Shown one piece after another: positions 17,780 through 27,271 of a stretch of 64,000 bases of DNA. The stretch comes from an uncultured Aquimarina sp. GTDB lineage: Bacteria; Bacteroidota; Bacteroidia; Flavobacteriales; Flavobacteriaceae. The position numbers and the translations under genes are program-made. Each line of letters begins with the position of its first letter. The stretch's first letter is position 1. The stretch lies in the NCBI GenBank assembly GCA_947496355.1, contig CANMCO010000001.1, positions 248,001 to 312,000 of the forward strand, written 5' to 3'. Below the pieces are notes generated by a model. That model was not told where the DNA came from. It ran no database searches and worked only from the letters and a program-made list of their open reading frames with translations.

Positions 17780-18848
17780 ACTGTTCTTTATTTGCAAACC
17801 ACCAACCACATGGAATAGCTACAAAATGATTCATGAATTCATTTACTCCTTTTAATTCAATTTTATTATTGAAAACTGAATATATATTATTGTTAATATG
17901 TACACTCGTAGCATAAAAACCTTTTTCTCTAAAATTCCTAATGGCGACCTGTTTATCTTTTGCTATTACACCGTATATCCAATAATTAGGTGTTGAATTA
18001 AGCGATAATTTAAGTTTAGACAAACCTTTTGTTTCATCAATAATATTATCCCACAAAGAAGCATTCTTTCTTTGTTTTTGAATTAATTTTTCGATATCAT
18101 CAATTTGTCGCAAACCAATTAGTGAATTTATTTCACTCATTAATGCCCCGTACCCTTCTAACATGATATCACATGATTTATTGATTTCATTTAACTCGTC
18201 CCTAAAAATAGACCTGTCTATTCCATAATCCCGAATCAATTTTGCTTTCTGAAACAACTCTTCATTATTAAAGACTAAAGCCCCACCATCTATCGTATTA
18301 GGTAATCTAACTGTTTGAAACGAAAAGACACTTATATCTGTCCCTAGATTTCCAGCAATTTTATTATTCAATTTGGAACCAAAGGCTTCTATACAATCAT
18401 CAATTACAGGAATACCATGCTCTTTTCCCAATACATTAATTTCATTTATATGACCAAGATATCCGCAATAATGATTATGAAAAATAGCTTTTGTGTCTTT
18501 TGTTATCTTACTTTTCACATCATCAGGAGACATAGCTCCGGTATCTGGCTCGACATCTGCCCATATAACTTTTAGCCCTTTGATTGCAAAAGGTTGATTA
18601 GAAGCTAGGCAGCTTACAGGAGAGGCTATGACCTCATCTCCTGGTCTCAACCCTAATGTTGACAAAACAATTAGTAAAGCATGATTATAAGAACTTACAG
18701 TTAGAACTTTTTCATTATCAATATAATTAGATAGTTTTTGTTCAAATTCTCTGCCGTTTTTACCAAATGCCAATTTTCCTGAATATAGAATGTCCTCCAA
18801 TTCTGTAGTTAAATCATTGGGCATATAAGGCTTAAATATAGGAATCAT
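17754..18848 (-). CDS. DegT/DnrJ/EryC1-family aminotransferase-like protein lacking the PLP lysine
   Basis: A 364-aa protein with the DegT fold, clearly paralogous to the next gene at 18870-19958: same start (MIPxxKxxxPN), WADVEPDTG, and the NxFxCGWWxxKE-type ending. At the Schiff-base site it reads FSFQTVRLPNTIDGG; the lysine is Arg181 (codon AGA, bases 18308-18306). The phosphate-binding SGTAAL motif is changed to SSYNHAL. The Asp of the cofactor pocket (IDDCIEAFG) is kept. Without the lysine, ordinary transamination is not expected; a partner, scaffold or new-chemistry role is inference. The frame is intact. Confidence 0.8.
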   Translation of the reverse strand: MIPIFKPYMPNDLTTELEDILYSGKLAFGKNGREFEQKLSNYIDNEKVLTVSSYNHALLIVLSTLGLRPGDEVIASPVSCLASNQPFAIKGLKVIWADVEPDTGAMSPDDVKSKITKDTKAIFHNHYCGYLGHINEINVLGKEHGIPVIDDCIEAFGSKLNNKIAGNLGTDISVFSFQTVRLPNTIDGGALVFNNEELFQKAKLIRDYGIDRSIFRDELNEINKSCDIMLEGYGALMSEINSLIGLRQIDDIEKLIQKQRKNASLWDNIIDETKGLSKLKLSLNSTPNYWIYGVIAKDKQVAIRNFREKGFYATSVHINNNIYSVFNNKIELKGVNEFMNHFVAIPCGWWFANKEQYESNFFSL

Positions 18849-18869
18849 AAAATTTTGTTTGAATTAAAA

Positions 18870-19958
18870 TTACCATCCATTTTTAATAACGTTTACAATT
18901 TTCTGCCTTTCTTCTTTCGTGACCCACCACCCACAAGGAATATGGACCATTTTCTTAGAAAAAATATCTAGACTTGGTAAAGATGTTTTTGAATTAGAAA
19001 AAATAGAATGAGAATCATTTCTCTTATGTAATTCTGAAGCCATTATTCCTTTTTCAGCAAGTTTAGAAATAAACATATCTCTATTTTCTACCTTCAAAGT
19101 ATACAGCCAATATGATGGTTCTGATTTTGGGTAGTATTCGATAAGCTCAACTCCTTTTACTCCCTTTAATTCTTGATCATAAAATTTTCCGTTTTCTATA
19201 TATGGATCAACTAATTCATGAATTCTATTTAATTGTACAATCCCAATTTGAGCATTAACATTGTTCATATGATATTTATAACCCTGAATGGTAATGTCAT
19301 TTTTTTGTCTCGTTTTTGTCTTATCTAAACCAAACCATCTAATTAATTTAGCCTTTTCATAATCATCTTCATTTTTAAAACATACCATACCCCCATCTAT
19401 AGTAGTCATATGTTTAATAGCCTGGAAAGAAAATGTAGTAAACCTAAAATGATTGCCTAATTTTTGTCCTGCAAATTTTGCCCCTAATGCATGAGCCGCA
19501 TCTTGTATTACAGGGGTATTATATTTTCTTTCAATGGTCTGAAATGCATCTATATCTACAGGAATGCCAGCATAATCTACTACCATTATCGCTTTTGTTT
19601 TTGACGTAATTTTCTTTTCGACATCTTTTGGGCATATGTTCCCAGTTTTTAAATCAATATCAGCCCAGACTATCTTTGCTCCAGTTTGGCTAATTGCTGT
19701 ATTTGTAGGCTCAGCTGTTAAGGGCGTACTGATCACTTCATCACCTTTTTTAACTCCAGCCAATATAAGAGCTATATGTAATGCAGCGGTACCAGAATTT
19801 ACAGAGACTGAAAATTTATTTTCAACATAATCTGAAAATTTATTTTCAAACTCATCCACTACGGTTCCTTGAGCAATATAACCACTATACAATACCTTCT
19901 CAAGTGCGGGCATTAAAATATCTGGATTAGGTAATCCTGTTTTTACTAATGGTATCAT
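18870..19958 (-). CDS. DegT/DnrJ/EryC1 sugar-nucleotide aminotransferase
   Basis: A 362-aa PLP enzyme that transfers an amino group to a keto-sugar nucleotide. Intact motifs are SGTAALHIAL (residues 55-64), QDAAHALGA with the cofactor Asp, and FSFQAIKHMTTIDGG with the Schiff-base Lys182. It lies 12 nt after the 4,6-dehydratase gene, which would supply its 4-keto-6-deoxy substrate, and ahead of two formyltransferase-type genes. A 4-amino-4,6-dideoxy sugar nucleotide is the likely product. Regiochemistry (C3 or C4) cannot be read from sequence. Confidence 0.9.
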   Translation of the reverse strand: MIPLVKTGLPNPDILMPALEKVLYSGYIAQGTVVDEFENKFSDYVENKFSVSVNSGTAALHIALILAGVKKGDEVISTPLTAEPTNTAISQTGAKIVWADIDLKTGNICPKDVEKKITSKTKAIMVVDYAGIPVDIDAFQTIERKYNTPVIQDAAHALGAKFAGQKLGNHFRFTTFSFQAIKHMTTIDGGMVCFKNEDDYEKAKLIRWFGLDKTKTRQKNDITIQGYKYHMNNVNAQIGIVQLNRIHELVDPYIENGKFYDQELKGVKGVELIEYYPKSEPSYWLYTLKVENRDMFISKLAEKGIMASELHKRNDSHSIFSNSKTSLPSLDIFSKKMVHIPCGWWVTKEERQKIVNVIKNGW

Positions 19959-19970
19959 CTGAACAAATTA

Positions 19971-21002
19971 TTATATATTATTCTCTTCTAGAAGAGATAA
20001 CTCTTCTCTTACATAATCTATAGTCAATAATAATTCTTTTAGCTCTTCTACATTTAATTGTTTTGTGTTATCAGAATTGTACTCCGAATCCTGTAATCTT
20101 GGACCATCCTCTTGAACGTACTTCGTGTAATTCAAATCCCTCATGTCTGCCGGCACCCTATAATAGTTATCTAAATCTTGCGCTTTTGACATTTCCTCTT
20201 TTCCACATAAGGTTTCATACATCTTTTCTCCATGTCTTGCTCCGATAATAGTGATTTTATTATTTCCTTTAAATAAATCTTTCAAAGCTTCTGCTAGAGT
20301 CAGAATAGTTGCTGCTGGTGATTTTTGCACAAAAATATCACCAGGATTCGCATTTTGAAAAGCAAACATTACTAAATCAACCGAATCTTTTAAAGACATC
20401 ATAAAACGAGTCATTTTTGTATTCGTGACCGTAAGGTCCTTGCCTTCTTTAATCTGTTTTATAAAAAGAGGGATTATAGATCCTCTTGATGCCATTACAT
20501 TACCATACCGAGTAGCACAAATAACGCCTTCGTTTTCTTGTACTCTAGGATCTCTTGATTTAGAAATTGCTAGTTTTTCCATCATGGCCTTAGACATACC
20601 CATTGTATTAATGGGGTAAACCGCTTTATCTGTACTTAAAACAATAGTTTTCTTTACTTTATTTCTTGCCGCAGCTTCTAAAACATTTTCAGCTCCCAAG
20701 ATGTTAGTTTTAACAGCTTGTAGAGGGTAAAATTCACATGAAGGTACTTGTTTTAATGCAGCTGCATGAAAAAGATAATCTACCCCTCTCATTGCGTTAT
20801 TTACACTATCAAAATCTCGGACATCTCCAACAATAAAATTTAGCTTATCATTTTTGTAGCTAATTCTCATATCCTCTTGCTTCTTCTCGTCTCTACTAAA
20901 AATTCGTATTTCTTTTATATCCGATTCTAGAAATTTCTCTAATACGGCATTTCCAAAAGATCCCGTACCACCGGTAATCATTAAAATTTTATTCTTAAAC
21001 AT
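19971..21002 (-). CDS. UDP-N-acetylglucosamine 4,6-dehydratase (WbjB/CapE/PseB-like)
   Basis: A 343-aa extended SDR. GGTGSFG near residue 11 binds the nucleotide cofactor. 'FHAAALKQVPSCEFYPLQAVKTNI' and STDKAVYPINTMGMSKA identify the CapD/FlaA1-type soluble dehydratases; the active-site Lys replaces Tyr in the MSKA-type motif. They convert UDP-GlcNAc to a 4-keto-6-deoxy sugar, some with C5 epimerisation. Length equals WbjB/CapE. No CapF or CapG partners follow; an aminotransferase does, so a 4-amino sugar is more likely than FucNAc. It is the first gene after a 187-bp gap with a promoter-like box. Confidence 0.85.
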   Translation of the reverse strand: MFKNKILMITGGTGSFGNAVLEKFLESDIKEIRIFSRDEKKQEDMRISYKNDKLNFIVGDVRDFDSVNNAMRGVDYLFHAAALKQVPSCEFYPLQAVKTNILGAENVLEAAARNKVKKTIVLSTDKAVYPINTMGMSKAMMEKLAISKSRDPRVQENEGVICATRYGNVMASRGSIIPLFIKQIKEGKDLTVTNTKMTRFMMSLKDSVDLVMFAFQNANPGDIFVQKSPAATILTLAEALKDLFKGNNKITIIGARHGEKMYETLCGKEEMSKAQDLDNYYRVPADMRDLNYTKYVQEDGPRLQDSEYNSDNTKQLNVEELKELLLTIDYVREELSLLEENNI

Positions 21003-21122
21003 TGTAAAAATTATTTGTGATCAAAATCAAATTTTGTTTATCCACCATTTTATTTCGGTTTTCAAAACTATCGGTTCATTTGTATTTAGACAAATAGAAA
21101 TCTTATTCAATCTGTTAATATG

Positions 21123-21130
21123 CAAAAGTA
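21123..21130 (-). promoter_or_regulatory. Candidate -7 promoter box TACTTTTG
   Basis: On the minus strand TACTTTTG matches TAnnTTTG in the 187-bp gap ahead of the dehydratase gene (start 21002). It would give a leader of ~115 nt and could drive the amino-sugar, flippase and glycosyltransferase operon down to about 8.0 kb or further. No clear -33 element. Confidence 0.35.
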
Positions 21131-21189
21131 GCCTATTTATTCGTTTTTTAAAGTATCTTCTATTTTATCTCTCCTCAAAAAACCATACA

Positions 21190-22893
21190 TTAATTTTGTA
21201 AACAAAATTCATCAGATTTTATTTGCTCTACTGTGGGGTTATATCCATTATCACTAACTTGATATTCTGCATTAAAGCTAGCATTCTTTAATGCGCAAAA
21301 ATTAGTAAGATTTGTATTGTCTGTAATCCTAGTGTCTCCATCAATAGTAGAAACATTGGACAAGCCATTTAATGACTCTAGTAAAGGGTCACTAGGTGGT
21401 ATCTGCGGAGAAATTACGATTGGCAATATAACAAAATCTGTAGCAATCATTAAATCTCCCCCAATAGATGTTAATTTCTGAAGACCATCAAAGTTTTTTA
21501 AATATGGTGTATTTGACACTTCTAAATTGCCTCCTATCTCTTTTAGGTTGTTAAATTCCTTAAAACTTTCTATGAAGGCAACACCATCAATTTCAAGATT
21601 CCCTCCTATCGAGACAAGATTCTCTAAACCAGAAAAATCTGTTATTTTTCTAATACAACATCTCGATTCTGGGTCTACTGGGCCTGGTTCATCCTCTCTT
21701 GCTCCCAATATTAGTCGACCAGTAACTTCTGTTATTGTATTCAACGAAAGAAAGTTCACTATCCGATCACTTACAAATCGGTCATCATGAATCCATACAT
21801 CGCCATTTACTTTTGTGTATTGTTGTTTTCCGAAACGATCTAGTAATGATTGGGTATACAAATCTGGGTTTCCTTCAAATACTTTTTCTCTGACTAACCT
21901 TTGTTCTATGACCTTACTGCTTTTTACTTCATTATTATTTTGATCAACCGTATAAATTTTATAAAAATAATCTTGATCATGTATCACATTTTCGTCAATA
22001 AAGCTGATTTGAGATAGATCTTCGGTCTTAAGTATTAATTCTCCCTTATCCGTTTCAAAATCATCTGTATCTTTTCTATATAGCTCATACGATTTAACAT
22101 CATCCGTTTCTACCTTATTCCACTTTAGCTCTACTGTTTTCGTAGTAGGAGCATACGGAGCTTCTAAAATTATAGTGCCCTCTGGCGGAAAAATCGTTTC
22201 GAATACCGAGGAGTCTCCATATACTTTTCTATCTATTTCAGCTGCAATAAGAATCGTGGTTTCATAGAATTGATCATTCTTCCATTCATACAATAAAGGG
22301 CCAATATTATTTATAAAATCCATTACTTCTTCATCATAAAGACTTAATGCCAAACGGTATTTTTTAAATGTGGTAGCCAACCCAAAATAGCTAGTATCTT
22401 TAGTTTCTAAAATACCTAAATATTGCTCATCATCGATTTCTTCCTCAGAAAGATCACATAAATTTATTTCATGACCAAATGTATACCTATCAATATATCT
22501 TTCATGTTTTGTATAATCATGTAAATTGGCATTTTCATCTATCCTATAGAACTCAAAATAAATAAACGTTTGGTCAACCTCAGTGTCATTTCTTTCATAA
22601 GTCTTTTTTACAACCTTAATCTTAAAATATTTATTTTCTCCTACTAGTGTATCCCCTACTACTGTTTTATCTAAATAGGCTTTGGTTTTTCCAAAATTAC
22701 CAGCAGAAGATATAAAACTTACTCTTTGGTTATACACCCATCGATTCCCTAGTTTTAAGGGAAAATAACTAGCATCCTTATGTATGATTTCTTCTTCAGA
22801 ACCATTAGGAGTGAAGCCAATTTCATCATCTTGATTACAACCAATGGTTAAAAACAAGCCTAGTAATAAACAAATTATGGTTAATCTTTTCAT
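21190..22893 (-). CDS. Surface lipoprotein with fibronectin III-like and receptor L-domain-like repeats
   Basis: A 567-aa protein with a lipoprotein signal (MKRLTIICLLLGLFLTIGC, lipid-modified Cys19) followed by QDDE. Residues ~20-240 are an unrecognised domain with WVYNQR near its start. Residues ~243-335 look like fibronectin type III (APTTKTVELKWNKVE ... YFYKIYTVD). From ~370 to the end there are leucine-rich 'L..L.SIGGNLEI.....L' units like eukaryotic receptor L domains. It sits between sugar-nucleotide genes, with 50 nt to manC upstream, so it may be cotranscribed with them. Its role is unknown; surface binding or polysaccharide anchoring is only a guess. Confidence 0.75.
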   Translation of the reverse strand: MKRLTIICLLLGLFLTIGCNQDDEIGFTPNGSEEEIIHKDASYFPLKLGNRWVYNQRVSFISSAGNFGKTKAYLDKTVVGDTLVGENKYFKIKVVKKTYERNDTEVDQTFIYFEFYRIDENANLHDYTKHERYIDRYTFGHEINLCDLSEEEIDDEQYLGILETKDTSYFGLATTFKKYRLALSLYDEEVMDFINNIGPLLYEWKNDQFYETTILIAAEIDRKVYGDSSVFETIFPPEGTIILEAPYAPTTKTVELKWNKVETDDVKSYELYRKDTDDFETDKGELILKTEDLSQISFIDENVIHDQDYFYKIYTVDQNNNEVKSSKVIEQRLVREKVFEGNPDLYTQSLLDRFGKQQYTKVNGDVWIHDDRFVSDRIVNFLSLNTITEVTGRLILGAREDEPGPVDPESRCCIRKITDFSGLENLVSIGGNLEIDGVAFIESFKEFNNLKEIGGNLEVSNTPYLKNFDGLQKLTSIGGDLMIATDFVILPIVISPQIPPSDPLLESLNGLSNVSTIDGDTRITDNTNLTNFCALKNASFNAEYQVSDNGYNPTVEQIKSDEFCLQN

Positions 22894-22943
22894 ATTTCAA
22901 TTTCAAACATTAAAATTCACAAAAACATGCTCTTGTTAGTGTC

Positions 22944-23969
22944 TTAATTTGTCAATTTGTTATCTTTATCTGATATATAATTATATAATTGTTTTATATT
23001 TTGACTTTCATTCTTAGGCAAAATAACAATACAATCCTCTGTATCTATTACGATTACATCTTTCAATCCAAGTCCAAATATTTTCTTGTCGCCAATAGCA
23101 TATGAACCTTCAGAATTTACACCATCTAATCTTTTTATGCAATCTATATTTTCTGGATTTTTGTTAAAAAAATCAACTAATGAGTCAAAAGTTCCTAAAT
23201 CTGTCCATTCAAATGCAGAAGAAATAGTTTTAATGCGATCACTTTTTTCAAAAACTGCATAATCAACACTTTCATCAGGTATTGCCATCATGGCATTTCT
23301 ATCCACAGTATTTAACTCTACAGTTTCTATTGCTTTTAAAGAGGTTTCATAAATATCTTTCCTATGTTTTTCAAGCTCTTCCAAGAATATTTTTGCTTTA
23401 AAACAAAACATTCCGCTATTCCATAAAAAATTACCTGTATTTATAAAGTCTTTTGCTGTTTTTTGATCCGGTTTTTCTCTAAAACTAACAACATCTTCAC
23501 CTTTATGTTCAATATATCCAAAACCTGTTTCTGGAGCTTGAGGTTTGATCCCAAAGGTTACTAAATAATTTTCTTTAGCCAGCTCAAGTGCTCTTTTAAA
23601 ACATTTCTTATATGTGTCATCATTCGTGATCATATGATCACAAGGAGTTACAAATAGTATATCTTCTGGATCTACAGCTAATGAAGCTAGAGCAATAGCG
23701 GGAGCTGTATTGCGTCCAACAGGCTCTATAATTACTTTGGCAAAACTCTCTGATAGTTCTTTAATTTGATTATCAGCTTCTTTTATTTGGTCTTTATTAG
23801 TCAATAATAAAAAATCATCCACTAATTCTTTATTTCTAGTAATTGTGTGTTGAAGTAGTGACTGTTTTTCAAAAATTCTAAGAAATTGCTTTGGGTTACT
23901 TTTTCTTGAAAGCGGCCATAATCTGGTTCCAGAGCCACCACTTAACACTACGTTAAAAATCTTACTCAT
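22944..23969 (-). CDS. manC: Mannose-1-phosphate guanylyltransferase
   Basis: A 341-aa nucleotidyltransferase that makes GDP-mannose from mannose-1-phosphate and GTP. The signature GGSGTRLWPLSRKSNPKQFL opens the protein. VTPCDHMI, FREKPD and NSGMFCFKA follow, and the C-terminal segment VIDTEDCIVIL is a short left-handed-helix-like end. It lacks the isomerase domain of the two-domain ManC type, but a separate manA lies 11 nt upstream, making a functional pair. No phosphomannomutase is in this window, so mannose-1-P must come from a gene elsewhere. Confidence 0.93.
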   Translation of the reverse strand: MSKIFNVVLSGGSGTRLWPLSRKSNPKQFLRIFEKQSLLQHTITRNKELVDDFLLLTNKDQIKEADNQIKELSESFAKVIIEPVGRNTAPAIALASLAVDPEDILFVTPCDHMITNDDTYKKCFKRALELAKENYLVTFGIKPQAPETGFGYIEHKGEDVVSFREKPDQKTAKDFINTGNFLWNSGMFCFKAKIFLEELEKHRKDIYETSLKAIETVELNTVDRNAMMAIPDESVDYAVFEKSDRIKTISSAFEWTDLGTFDSLVDFFNKNPENIDCIKRLDGVNSEGSYAIGDKKIFGLGLKDVIVIDTEDCIVILPKNESQNIKQLYNYISDKDNKLTN

Positions 23970-23980
23970 TCTATGGGATT

Positions 23981-24955
23981 CTAGTTAATATAAACCTCTA
24001 AAAGTTCTAAATTGGTTCCTACAATTTTTACTTGATCTATTGTTGCAGGAATTAGTATTGTTTCACCTTTGCATATGTTTTCTGATTTTTCATCAAAAGA
24101 TACGCTTCCCTCTCCTTCAACACACATGTATATTTTAAACGAATCAATGTCGGTATAGACTCTATCGAGTTGTTCTTCTATTTTTAAATAATTCGTAGTA
24201 AAATAGCTGCAGGAAGTAATTTCGTTAGGTTGATTTTTGGTGGTACTATACTTCTGTTTAAAATCACTTTTATAGTCATAATTTAATGCATCCAACGCAA
24301 GCTCTGTGTGTAATTCTCTCTCCCGGCCTTGATCATCTTTCCTGTCCCAATCATATACGCGATATGTAATGTCTGATGTTTGTTGTATTTCTGCAATAAG
24401 AGCACCTGCACCAATTGCATGTATAGTGCCAACCTTAATAAAATAGCTATCTCCTTTCTTTACCCGATCTTCATTAAGCAATTCGCTAATTTTTCCAGCA
24501 TCAAGAAACTTGGTATATTCTTCCTTGGATGTTTGCTTGTTAAAACCAACTATCAAATTTGCATCGGCATCTGCCTGAACTACATACCACATTTCTGTCT
24601 TACCAAAAGAATTGTGTCTTTTCTTGGCTAAGACATCGTTTGGATGTAGCTGGACAGATAAAGCTTGCTTTGCGTCAATAAACTTAATAAGAAGAGGGAA
24701 TTGATCACCAAATTCTTGGTATATTTTTTCTCCCAACAAATTTCCTTTATGTTCACGAATTAATTCGAGTAGATCTTTACCTTTATATGCGCCATTCAAA
24801 ACAATTGAAATATCCTCTCCTACGGTTGATATTTCCCAACTCTCACCGATATTTTCTGTAGGCGTAGATTCAGTTTTATTCAATACCGTTTTTAGTTTAT
24901 TACCTCCCCAAATTTTTTCTTTTAAGATTGGAGTGAATTTTAGAGGATAGAGCAT
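23981..24955 (-). CDS. manA: Mannose-6-phosphate isomerase, class I (copy 1)
   Basis: A 324-aa zinc enzyme converting fructose-6-P and mannose-6-P. Metal and active-site motifs are visible: SVQLHPNDVLAKKRHNSFGKTEMWYV (Gln, His, Glu) around residue 95, and GTIHAIGAGALIAEIQQTSD around 175 (His, Glu). A cupin-like C-terminal half ends the protein. It is a close paralogue of the gene at 28298-29269, and the two flank the rfb set. It is separated by 3 nt from rfbD upstream and 11 nt from manC downstream. Confidence 0.92.
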   Translation of the reverse strand: MLYPLKFTPILKEKIWGGNKLKTVLNKTESTPTENIGESWEISTVGEDISIVLNGAYKGKDLLELIREHKGNLLGEKIYQEFGDQFPLLIKFIDAKQALSVQLHPNDVLAKKRHNSFGKTEMWYVVQADADANLIVGFNKQTSKEEYTKFLDAGKISELLNEDRVKKGDSYFIKVGTIHAIGAGALIAEIQQTSDITYRVYDWDRKDDQGRERELHTELALDALNYDYKSDFKQKYSTTKNQPNEITSCSYFTTNYLKIEEQLDRVYTDIDSFKIYMCVEGEGSVSFDEKSENICKGETILIPATIDQVKIVGTNLELLEVYIN

Positions 24956-24958
24956 AAT

Positions 24959-25825
24959 TTAGTTCTTCATTAGTTCTTTTAAAGATAAAGTCCATTCCTG
25001 AATTTCAATATCAAAGCATTCTAGGGACTTTTCTTTACTCAAAACACTATATTTTGGTCTGGCTGCAAAAGTAGGATAATTATCTGTTTTTTCAAGCTTT
25101 ATGAATTCTAATTTCCTTGAAAACCTTAATATTTCTTTTGCAAAATCATACCATGTAGCCTCGCCAAGATTACTATAATGGTAAATGCCATAGACATCAT
25201 TGTTGATATCAACTAGATCTAGTATAAATTTGGCCAAATCATTTGCATTAGTTGGAGAAGAACTTTCTGATGTTGTAATTGTAAGTTTTTCTTTATTACC
25301 AGATTTTCGTAAAATCGTTTTCAAAAAATTATTTCCAAATTCTGAATACAACCAAGAGGTTCTTATAATAAAATAGTTATTGATTGTTTCCTGAATATAT
25401 TTTTCTCCTGCTAACTTAGATTTTCCGTATTGGTTTATTGGGTTAGGAAGATCTTCTTCTGTATAAGGAGTGTCCTTTTTCCCATCAAAAACATAGTCTG
25501 TAGAGATATGTATTAGGGTTGCATTTTGTTCCTTGCAGATATCCGCTAAGTTTTTAGCTCCTTGTGCATTAACCCTAAATGCTTTTTCAGGTTCTTTTTC
25601 TGCATTTTCTACATTGGTGTAAGCAGCGCAATTAATAACAAAGTCAAACTGAGAGTTAGCAAAAAATTCTTTTAAATTCTCTTTTTTACAGATATCTAGT
25701 GTTTTAGAATCTGTAAAACAAAGCTGTAAGTTTGGGTAATTTCCTTCAATCTTTTTCAAGCACTGACCCAATTGCCCAGAAGACCCTGTAATAAGAACTT
25801 TGGTTTTTATGGATTCTTTACCCAT
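24959..25825 (-). CDS. rfbD: dTDP-4-dehydrorhamnose reductase
   Basis: A 288-aa SDR performing the last step of dTDP-L-rhamnose synthesis with NADPH. GSSGQLGQCL near the N-terminus is the cofactor loop, ISTDYVFDGKKDTPYTEED is the family signature, and YGKSKLAGE holds the catalytic Tyr and Lys. It overlaps rfbC by 8 nt (25818-25825). The start at 25825 adds a few residues ahead of the usual KVLITGSSGQLG beginning. Confidence 0.95.
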   Translation of the reverse strand: MGKESIKTKVLITGSSGQLGQCLKKIEGNYPNLQLCFTDSKTLDICKKENLKEFFANSQFDFVINCAAYTNVENAEKEPEKAFRVNAQGAKNLADICKEQNATLIHISTDYVFDGKKDTPYTEEDLPNPINQYGKSKLAGEKYIQETINNYFIIRTSWLYSEFGNNFLKTILRKSGNKEKLTITTSESSSPTNANDLAKFILDLVDINNDVYGIYHYSNLGEATWYDFAKEILRFSRKLEFIKLEKTDNYPTFAARPKYSVLSKEKSLECFDIEIQEWTLSLKELMKN

Positions 25826-26366
25826 TTTTTAAATTTTTAAAAGAAGGTAACTCTTTGTCTTTTTCAGACAATTTAACTTGATCCAGGTCGTACCTCCAAT
25901 CAATATCAAGATCTGGGTCATTAAAAATAATTCCAGATTCTGAAGACTTATCGTAGTAATTATCGCATTTATAAGCAAAAATTGATTTTCCACTTAGGGT
26001 GATAAAGCCGTGAGCAAAACCTCTAGGAATGAACAGTTGAAAATTATTTTGATCATTCAAAATAATCGAAAAGTGTTTACCATATGTTTCAGAATTTGGT
26101 CTTAAATCTACTACAACATCTAGTACCTCTCCCTGGATTACTCTCACTAACTTTGCTTGGGCATATTCTCCATCTTGAAAATGTAAACCTCTTAACACTC
26201 CTTTTTGCGAAATCGATTGGTTATCCTGAACAAAGTTTGTTCGAAAACTAGTTATATCATAAAACTTCTTTTGATTAAAAGTTTCAAAAAAAGAGCCTCT
26301 TTTGTCTTTAATTTCTTTTGGTTTAATAACAAAACATCCTTTAATAAAAGTAGCTTCAATTTCCAT
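25818..26366 (-). CDS. rfbC: dTDP-4-dehydrorhamnose 3,5-epimerase
   Basis: A 182-aa cupin-fold epimerase. The active-site His lies in LRGLHFQ, followed by AQAKLVRVIQGEVLDVVVDLRPNS, and FIPRGFAHGF carries the second conserved segment. Length is normal for RfbC. It is packed between rfbA (2-nt gap) and rfbD (8-nt overlap). Confidence 0.96.
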   Translation of the reverse strand: MEIEATFIKGCFVIKPKEIKDKRGSFFETFNQKKFYDITSFRTNFVQDNQSISQKGVLRGLHFQDGEYAQAKLVRVIQGEVLDVVVDLRPNSETYGKHFSIILNDQNNFQLFIPRGFAHGFITLSGKSIFAYKCDNYYDKSSESGIIFNDPDLDIDWRYDLDQVKLSEKDKELPSFKNLKNG

Positions 26367-26368
26367 TT

Positions 26369-27226
26369 CTAATCTAATTGTAGTAAATATTTGCCATAAC
26401 CACTTTTTATCAACGGTTTCGCCAAAGTGTGTAATTGATTCTTGTCAATAAATCCCTTTTTATAGGCTGTTTCTTCTATCGCTCCGATTTTAAGCCCTTG
26501 GCGTTCCTCTATTACCTGCACAAATTGAGAAGCTTGCATTAACGAATTAAACGTTCCGGTATCGAGCCATGCCGTTCCCTTATCTAGAATACTTACTTTC
26601 AATTTCCCTTTCTTTAAATAGAAATTATTAACATCTGTAATTTCAAGTTCGCCTCTATCGCTAGGCTTAATTGTTTTTGCTATTTCTACAACAGCATTGT
26701 CATAAAAATAAATTCCTGGCACTGCATAATTTGATTTAGGATGTATTGGTTTTTCCTCGATCGAAATCACCTTACCTGTACTATCAAATTCAACTACTCC
26801 ATAACGTTCTGGATCCTGCACATGATATGCATAAATAATTCCACCATCTGGGTTGTTATTACTTTCCAATAGTTGCTCTAGGCCAGATCCATAAAAAATA
26901 TTATCTCCTAGTATTAGGGCAACTTTATCCTTACCAATGAAATCTTCTCCAATTATAAAAGCATCAGCCAATCCATTAGGATGCGCCTGAACTGCATATT
27001 CAAATTTACAACCATAGGCTGTGCCGTCTCCCAAAAGCTTTTCAAAAATTGAAGAGTCCTGTGGTGTAGAAATGATAAGAATTTCACGAATTCCCGCAGA
27101 CATTAATGTAGAAAGGGGGTAATATATCATAGGTTTATCGTATACCGGCATTAATTGCTTACTAACCGCCAATGTAAGTGGATGCAATCTTGTACCTGAA
27201 CCTCCTGCTAATATAATTCCTTTCAT
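26369..27226 (-). CDS. rfbA: Glucose-1-phosphate thymidylyltransferase
   Basis: A 285-aa enzyme that makes dTDP-glucose from dTTP and glucose-1-P. It has the pyrophosphorylase loop [39 protein letters not shown] and [15 protein letters not shown]. Length and motifs fit the short RmlA class. It starts the rhamnose pathway, 45 nt downstream of rfbB. Confidence 0.96.
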   Translation of the reverse strand: MKGIILAGGSGTRLHPLTLAVSKQLMPVYDKPMIYYPLSTLMSAGIREILIISTPQDSSIFEKLLGDGTAYGCKFEYAVQAHPNGLADAFIIGEDFIGKDKVALILGDNIFYGSGLEQLLESNNNPDGGIIYAYHVQDPERYGVVEFDSTGKVISIEEKPIHPKSNYAVPGIYFYDNAVVEIAKTIKPSDRGELEITDVNNFYLKKGKLKVSILDKGTAWLDTGTFNSLMQASQFVQVIEERQGLKIGAIEETAYKKGFIDKNQLHTLAKPLIKSGYGKYLLQLD

Positions 27227-27271
27227 CTCTACTTTTTATTTGATTAAGACACTTATAAACAGTGCAATTTG

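Noticed and set aside
17780..17809. Longer start of the altered formyltransferase (10 extra residues)
   Set aside because: MRVIFLAYRD at 17779 aligns with the paralogue's start; the extra residues do not match anything and deepen the overlap with the upstream gene.
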